Position numbers and translations under genes: made by a program. The notes below the pieces were generated by a model that was not told the origin of the DNA, ran no database searches, and saw only the letters and a program-made list of their open reading frames with translations. From positions 8,300,273 through 8,364,272 of the forward strand of contig OX291561.1 of assembly GCA_946406115.1 (NCBI GenBank): a DNA stretch of 64,000 bases, read 5' to 3'. Shown piece after piece: positions 58,140 through 64,000 of the stretch (the stretch's first letter is position 1; each line of letters opens with the position of its first letter). This stretch comes from Apoda limacodes. Its lineage: Eukaryota; Arthropoda; Insecta; Lepidoptera; Limacodidae.

Positions 58140-58490
58140 ATTTTATTTATAATACTAAAGAAGAAACTGACTGACTTTACATGTCACATACAGCATATTT
58201 AAATAGCTGAGACTAAAAACTTAAAATTTGGCATGAGGATTCCTTATGCGACGTAAGGCTTTACGAAGAAAGGATTTTGCAAAATTCAACCCCTATGGGG
58301 GTAAAATATAAATTGGAATTTTGTATAGAATTTGAAATCCGTCATTTTTGATGAGATCAGAATGCATTTGATATTTGTACTATACGTTAACAAATAAGAT
58401 TTATGTGTTTCACCGTTTTTGGAAAATCATTCCCTAGATAATAAAAAAGGGGATGAAAAATTGATTGGGCTGACACTATAGGCTGTATAT
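58140..58490 (+). repeat. Repeat family D copy (uninterrupted)
   Basis: 'actgactgactttacatgtc', 'aaatttggcatgaggattcc', 'acgaagaaaggattttgcaa', 'cccctatgggggtaaaat', 'gaaatccgtcatttttgatg'. Confidence 0.7.
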
Positions 58491-59700
58491 GTTTCCTTTC
58501 ACTCGTTACCTAGTAGAGTCAGCAGAGTAGTCAATGTACTCAATACTTAAATTTCAGTTACCTAGTACAGACAACAAAGGACAGACAAACTCAATGTACT
58601 CAATACTTAATTTTAACTGTGTAAAGCAATAAAATAACTAATAAACAACGTAACTTTTCTTAGCTACGATAAGTTATATCAAAACCAAATTAAGTGTTGA
58701 CATCGTTTATAAAAAGTTATAAAATCTTTATCGTCATCAAATGGCGGACAAAACACTTAAACAATTACACAGTTATTAAGACTTAAAAAATTTTTTAGGC
58801 CCCAAGAGTTTTTTAAGTACTTCGTATTACTTTTAAAACTTTTCCAAACTCGTTGACCTATAAATTGTAAAAAAAATATAACTCGGCTGTCTGTACGAAA
58901 ATTACACGATATTCTTAGTCTTTTCGGCATTCTTATTGCCTAGATGGTAGCGCCATAGGATATGTAAATAGTTGTTTGTTTAGTTTTATTTTGTTTTCTT
59001 TAAGGCAGTATAACAATTTGCTGTTAATGAGTACTCAACTTTTAAAATTAGCCAAGTAAATATAAAATTATGATTGATTGATTGATTACTAGATAAGTAT
59101 CTTGTTACCAATTCTTAAAGTTGGATTATTCGTTTTTTGTTCACTTTGTTAAAAGGTGGCAACACTTTTTAAGCTTTGTAATTAATATTCTTTTTTATTT
59201 TCATTAAACTTCTATCACTCATATTTGTCCTATTACTAACTTTACAACAAAAAATATGTTGCAGAAATATAATAAATTCTAACCTTAAACATCTTATTTT
59301 AAATTAGATTTCCACACAATACTTTTAGTAAATAAACAATGAACACATCCGCAACTTATACCTAATTTTAAATAACCTCTTGTTTCTGATAACAACGTTA
59401 TATTAATAACAGCTCACAAATAATAACAGATAACATATTATTGCTTCAACAAGATGGTGATTAAGTGTAACTTAATAATGATTTGATATTCTATTAATAT
59501 AAATAAATATTTCCATATCAAAAATGCAGTAAAAAAACGGGTTGCACTCCTGGAGCGCCGGTAAAATTGAAAACTTGAATATAAACGTTGTGCATTTTTG
59601 ATATTTTGGAATGTTTAGGGAATAATTTTGCACGAATTGCTTTAATTATCAGTATAAAAGAAATATCATTTATGTGGTATTCATTTATTGCGTTATCGTA
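58491..59700. other. Intergenic, no gene recognised
   Basis: AT-rich. A short direct repeat ('actcaatacttaaatttcagttacctagta') occurs near 58500-58610. Confidence 0.5.
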
Positions 59701-59714
59701 CACAAACATGACAA

Positions 59715-59805
59715 TTTATTTAACGTCGATCTAGAACTTGAACCTGCAACCCTAAGATTCCATGTCAGTGCTCTATTATTGAGCTATCGAGGTACAATTC
59801 CGGCT
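59715..59805 (-). repeat. tRNA-like sequence, SINE head or tRNA pseudogene
   Basis: The reverse strand reads 'cctcgatagctcaataatag' then 'agcactgac' (box A region) and 'ggttgcaggttcaagttcta' (box B). The stems do not pair well enough for a working tRNA. Confidence 0.45.
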
Positions 59806-60496
59806 CATTAAAATTTTTATTTGATAGAGGCCATGGTAACTGCTCAACATTACGCTTATTTGTTATCTTAGTATTATAAAAATATATTTGTATGTTTTCT
59901 AAAAAACGCATAAAGTGGCTGAATAGATTTGGATAAAACTTGGCTACCAGAGAAACCATGCTTCGTAACAAATAAGGACACTTTTTATCAAAGATACCAC
60001 GCTTCATAACAAATAAAAACACTTTTTATCCTTATTAAAATTTCTTACGGAAATAAGATTTTCCTTAGGGACAGCGGGACACAGATTGTATAGAAGTAGG
60101 TAATTATTATATAGCATATCAAAGTGATCAAAGAGTATTAAGAGTTATATTAAACAAACCCACGATTTTAGTGGTATCGCCCACTCTATGAATTGTGTTG
60201 TAATATTTTTGGATAATTGGATAGATTTAGAAGAGTATTAATACATGTCTATAAATAGAATAATTAACTTAACTGATTACTTATAGTACCCATACAAATG
60301 AAGCAGTTGACTATTTTTTGGTTGGTATTTTGGATGGTTTTTTCTTAACAAGCTTTACATATGCTAGACTGCGCCCCTTTCCCTACACACAGTTATTATA
60401 AATTTTATAATATCTCATACGTCAAAAGAATACTTAAAAAAATTGAATATAAGTTCTTAAAACTAATTCAAATTTTCATGTGGATATCGAAATAAA

Positions 60497-62092
60497 CCAA
60501 TTTTGGCGATGGCCTTCCCCGCAGCGGACGCACTTAACTGGGCGATGGCAGTTCGCCGAGACGTGGCCAAAGGCTTGGCAGCGGTGGCACTGCGACGGAC
60601 CTGGTCTGGGTTTCCAAGCTGCGATGGAGATGCCTGGCATGCTGAGCAGGGTAGTAATGGCGTAGAGCTTTTGTAATGCCGGCATACTATACTTGTGGTC
60701 CAGTTGGCCGAACTAAATACAGCTTGGCCGTCCTCTCGCGCCGGGGATTTGGCGGATGTGCGATAACGGGAACCCAAGTTCCGAGAATTTCTCCGCTATC
60801 TCGTCCAATGGGGCATCGAGTGGCAGGCCTTTTATGGCGATTTTGTGAGGTCGCTCCGCTTCGAGGCTGTAGCAGTACCATGAGACAGTTTTGTCGAGTT
60901 TGGATAACTCGTCTATGTACGCTGCCACAACTCGGTACTCCTCTGGGGACTTAGGCGTAAAACGGACACCTTTGCCAAAGGGGCGAGCGTGCGACGCGTG
61001 TCCTAGAAGGCCATGTATCCTTTTTAAGTGAGTGGACCACTGAGGTAGGTACTCGACTATAATCGGCGGGTATCTTACTTGGGTCATCGCGCTTTCCTTC
61101 ACTGTCTGTTGCCCGGACGCCGAAGGAGAAGGATTTTTAGGTACCGATGCTGCCTGCGCAAAAGAAATGTGCTCAGTGGGCGTGGTCTCCATTCTGTGGG
61201 AGGGCGTGCGCCTGTAGCATGCAGTTGAGTCGGCGGTTGAGCCATTTCTCTAGCCGCTGAGTGGGCTTGTTCGGCGAGGTCCTTGCTAGGGCTGAGCGAA
61301 AAGGGACGGACCTCTCTCCGGTTAACCCTCGGGTCTCTCATAAGTACTGGGATTGACCGTGGATCGTCCCGTGGTGGTGTATTTAGCGGTGTGGCTGTGA
61401 CTGAGGCTGCGGCGTGAACTTGAGCCGTAACAGTAAAGGTGCTATTTACCTTGTTGGGGGTGGTTATGGTCTTGACTGGAGAGTCCTGAATTGGCGATAG
61501 CATGGCCGGCAGGTCTTCGTCCCGGAAATACTCATCGCCTGTGTCTGAGGCTGAGTATTGGGATGAGGCCGATGTGGCCCTTGAGGGAGGCCTCGATGGA
61601 GGGTAGGCTACGGCAAAACTGCCGTCTGTGGCCGTAATTTAGCCTGAAAACAGGTTGCGGGCTACTACCGCCGGCGGTTGGCTTCTTGACCAAACGGTCC
61701 TCTTGGCGACCCCCCGGCGACCTCCGCGCGGGGGGCGTGGTGGTGGTGACGGCAACTCACATCCGTCGGTGGGCCTCACTAGGGGGCCAAACTGAGACAC
61801 GACAGTCCACGACGGACCGCTAAGAAGCTAGACAAAAAAGAGCGAAAACTGCTTACAAAAATCAAAACAAAAAAGGGACTTACAAAAATCCGGCGTAGAC
61901 CGCTGAACCAGCAAAGCGACGTCGCTTTTTAAGCACTCAGCTTGTAGGCGCAGATGTGCTGCGACGAACGACAACAAAGCCCTAACCGTGCGCGCTCGCA
62001 CGCCGTCTACAAACTGGAGCAATGTTTTCCGCAAAAACACAGTGACGCAGTAGGAAGCACTTTAGTTCACTAAACTGACACAGAACACTGGT
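60497..62092 (-). pseudogene. 5' half of a jockey-type LINE: Gag-like ORF1
   Basis: ORF1 in pieces. 61503-61099 is a Ser/Thr/Pro-rich N-terminal part. A frameshift follows. 61192-60716 holds YIDELSKLDKTVSWYCYSLE and HKIAIKGLPLDAPLDEIAEK (a PRE_C2HC-like domain). A single TAG (60713-60715) interrupts, then the frame continues through KLYAITTLLSMPGI to the zinc knuckle CHRCQAFGHVSANC (CX2CX4HX4C) and a second knuckle CVRCGEGH that is cut before its last cysteine. The GC-rich 5' leader runs to about 62092. ORF2 and the 3' end are absent. Jockey-group by domain order. Confidence 0.85.
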
Positions 62093-62917
62093 AGCGCCAC
62101 TGGGTGGCCTAATATTCCTTATAGGAATAAGAATACGTTAAAGAAACGATGAAATAAAAGTATATTTTCACGGAGTATTGGATAACTGGTGCGGAATCGT
62201 TTAACAAATATTTTATTTATACTTTTTTGATGAATTTATTTAAAGTTTTGGAAGAATAAATTAATTAAACTCCAGTATTTACAAAAACTAGCACCAAACT
62301 ATTTTTGTTTTTAAAAATAGTTTGTTGGTCGCTGCGAGGCCTATAATTCTTTCTTCTTCAAGTTTGTTGACTTAGGACTGTTCCTTAAGTTAGTTTACAT
62401 GCCTGACTTGATTTGCTTTAACTTAATTTGAAGTGAGATAAATCAGTTATTTAAATGCAATTGGTAGTTGGGACCCTTTGTAAAAGGTTTATTTGCGTTT
62501 ATATCCGAAGCACGTTGTTCATAACTAACACTTTCTGAGTTTTCTTAAAATGTATCAGGTCTCCACATCAAATTAATTTAATTACAAAATAAATAAAGTT
62601 AGTTTTAGCTGGTAAGGAAAATTGCTTATATATATAGTTTTTAGAAAGACGTATAAAATCTGTCAAACAAATATATCTTTTATAGTTTGGTTAATAATGA
62701 CTTATACTAAAATGGATCCAAACCCAAAGGCTACGTACAAATTACGTATGGAGTACACTAGCACATGGTTATCAAAATCTAAAAAAAATTTAAGCATTTT
62801 AAATTAGAAAATTTCACGTCACTATATTCATTTATTTGGCATAAAAACTCATTTTGCAAGTGTTAGGTACTTATTAATGGCAATAATTCGATTCATAATA
62901 ATAATACAAATATCAAT
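62093..62917. other. Intergenic, no gene recognised
   Basis: AT-rich; contains a short palindrome 'caaactatttttgtttttaaaaatagtttg' type at 62294-62323. Confidence 0.5.
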
Positions 62918-62920
62918 CAT

Positions 62921-63372
62921 CCATACTAATATTTTATTAGTTATTAACAAAGGTTATCTGGGAGAGATCGCTCCATAGCGATAAGATCGCCATTTGTACC
63001 TGTATTGTAAATACTGTTATATTTATGTTTGATTTTGTGCAATAAAGTGTTTTTATTATTATTATTTTATTATTATTATTCTAAATACGAAAGTAACTCT
63101 GTCTGTTTGTCTGTCTGTAACCTCTTCACGGCTAAACCGCTGAACCGATTTAAATTAAATTTGGAATGGAGATATTTTGAGCCCCGAAAAAGGACATAGG
63201 ATAGTTTTTATCCCGAAATCCCCGCGGGAACAACTATAACCGAGATAAAATGAACTATAGCTACATCCATAGCTTCCTATATTTAGTTAATTTAGTACAA
63301 TTAAGGAGTTTACGTTAAAATCCCACGCCGATAATCAAATTTAGTGCGGGTGGGGTCAATGGCAAAAGCTAG
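62921..63372 (+). mobile_element. Helitron-like element split by a LINE tail
   Basis: Starts A|TCCATACTAATATT, breaks off, then resumes at 63080 with 'ctaaatacgaaagtaactct' and runs through 'ctgaaccgatttaaattaaa' and 'ggacataggatagtttttat' to 'atggcaaaagCTAG'|T. The break holds the LINE tail listed next. Confidence 0.82.
62936..63079 (+). mobile_element. LINE 3' tail inserted in a Helitron
   Basis: 'gagatcgctccatagcgata', 'agatcgccatttgtacc', 'ttgtgcaataaagtgttttt', then (TTA)n. Same hairpin and 'gtgcaataaag' as the tail at 33067-33160, but with a different microsatellite end. Confidence 0.8.
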
Positions 63373-63604
63373 TATTCTTATAAAATCAGTTTAATAAATA
63401 AGAAACCGAAGGTCGTCGACATTAATCCAAATTTATCTTGCAAAGACCAGAAATATCACGTAAGCAAATAACCTCGTAGTCTCCTCACCATTATCTCTGG
63501 CTATGCAATCAATCCGTATCAGCACAACCATTATTCTTGTAACTGGCAAGTCAACCTCACTTCGGCAACTCACTTCCAATGTGTCATCCACCTCTAGAGT
63601 ATAT

Positions 63605-63665
63605 ACTTTTAGGGTTCCGTACTCAAAGGGCACCAACAGAACTCTATAACTAAGCCTACTTTGTT
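63605..63665 (-). repeat. Repeat family B tail fragment
   Basis: 'tttagggttccgtactcaaa', 'gggcaccaacagaactc', 'taagcctac' is the inverse of the family B tail at 56.1 kb. Confidence 0.75.
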
Positions 63666-63666
63666 T

Positions 63667-64000
63667 TTATGTCTTTCCAGCCTCTATGGTGCTTTATCTA
63701 TAAAGAAAAAAAATAATTAAAAAATACAGGGAAAAAGCTAGAAAATGGCCGAATATTTTGGCGAATTCCTTCGCAAATAATAAACAAATAGTAAAAATTT
63801 AAGAGATATATGCAAGAAAAATACTTTTATTAATGTTTTTATTGTTGCTTTATTGAAAAAACGGTATAACATACAAGCTTTAAACTCACCGTAGATATTT
63901 GTTGTGTAAAACCTTAAGTCAAACAGCAAATAATTACAAATAGTTTCACTGTACTAGTTCCGAAAAAAAAAAAATATAAAAAAATATATTGTGCGCTTAC
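63667..64000. other. Window end, no gene recognised
   Basis: AT-rich, with a poly(A) run near 63965. Confidence 0.5.

Noticed and set aside
59715..59805. Functional tRNA gene
   Set aside because: Boxes A and B are present but acceptor and T stems do not pair properly; more likely a SINE head.
60463..60954. Plus-strand and alternate-frame open frames in the GC-rich block
   Set aside because: They are shadows of the LINE Gag-like ORF on the minus strand, which has the zinc knuckle and PRE_C2HC-like domain.

Overview
The window looks like nuclear DNA from a moth or butterfly (Lepidoptera). It is AT-rich, its genes are split by GT-AG introns, it has a short insect-type (TTAGG)n tract, and it is packed with repeat types that I know as common in Lepidoptera: Helitron-like elements starting at TC and ending in CTAG, elements ending in tacggaaccctaaaa, many LINE 3' ends, and hAT and pogo-like MITEs. 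The order is inferred; I cannot name the species.

Only one host gene is secure. It is the 20S proteasome alpha1 subunit (PSMA1, Prosalpha6 in flies) on the minus strand between 1554 and 9542. Six coding exons can be joined with consensus splice sites into a 276-residue protein. The start codon is the last three bases of exon 1, and the final exon encodes only six residues plus a stop. Its introns carry a pogo-like MITE, a 21-bp minisatellite and two interspersed repeats.

Region by region: 1-257 is a MITE. 1554-9542 is PSMA1. 10.4-11.7 kb is a broken LINE with a restriction-like endonuclease C-terminus, split by a hAT-type MITE with a perfect 8-bp target duplication; a second copy of the same MITE lies at 16.8 kb. 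13.2-16.3 kb is a pile of nested and fold-back repeats. 23.0-24.9 kb holds a 497-bp direct duplication that is almost identical and includes a small cysteine-rich reading frame. 25.06-27.16 kb is a 2.1-kb hAT-like element carrying a LINE fragment. 27.9-30.5 kb holds relics of one LINE family. 31.8-33.2 kb is a frameshifted reverse transcriptase joined to a LINE tail. 41.6 kb has an 83-bp-arm hairpin. 45.9 kb has the telomere-like tract. 50.1 kb has an 11-bp minisatellite inside a Helitron. 60.5-62.1 kb is the 5' half (Gag) of a jockey-type LINE. The last 1.1 kb includes a Helitron split by a LINE tail.

I found no operon-like or multi-gene system. The strongest leads beyond the proteasome gene are a repeat family containing a 5S rRNA-like segment (four copies), the recent 497-bp duplication, several datable nested insertions, the long hairpin, and a possible small secreted peptide at 45.1-45.3 kb. 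Family letters A-E and 'LINE-T' are my own labels for this window.
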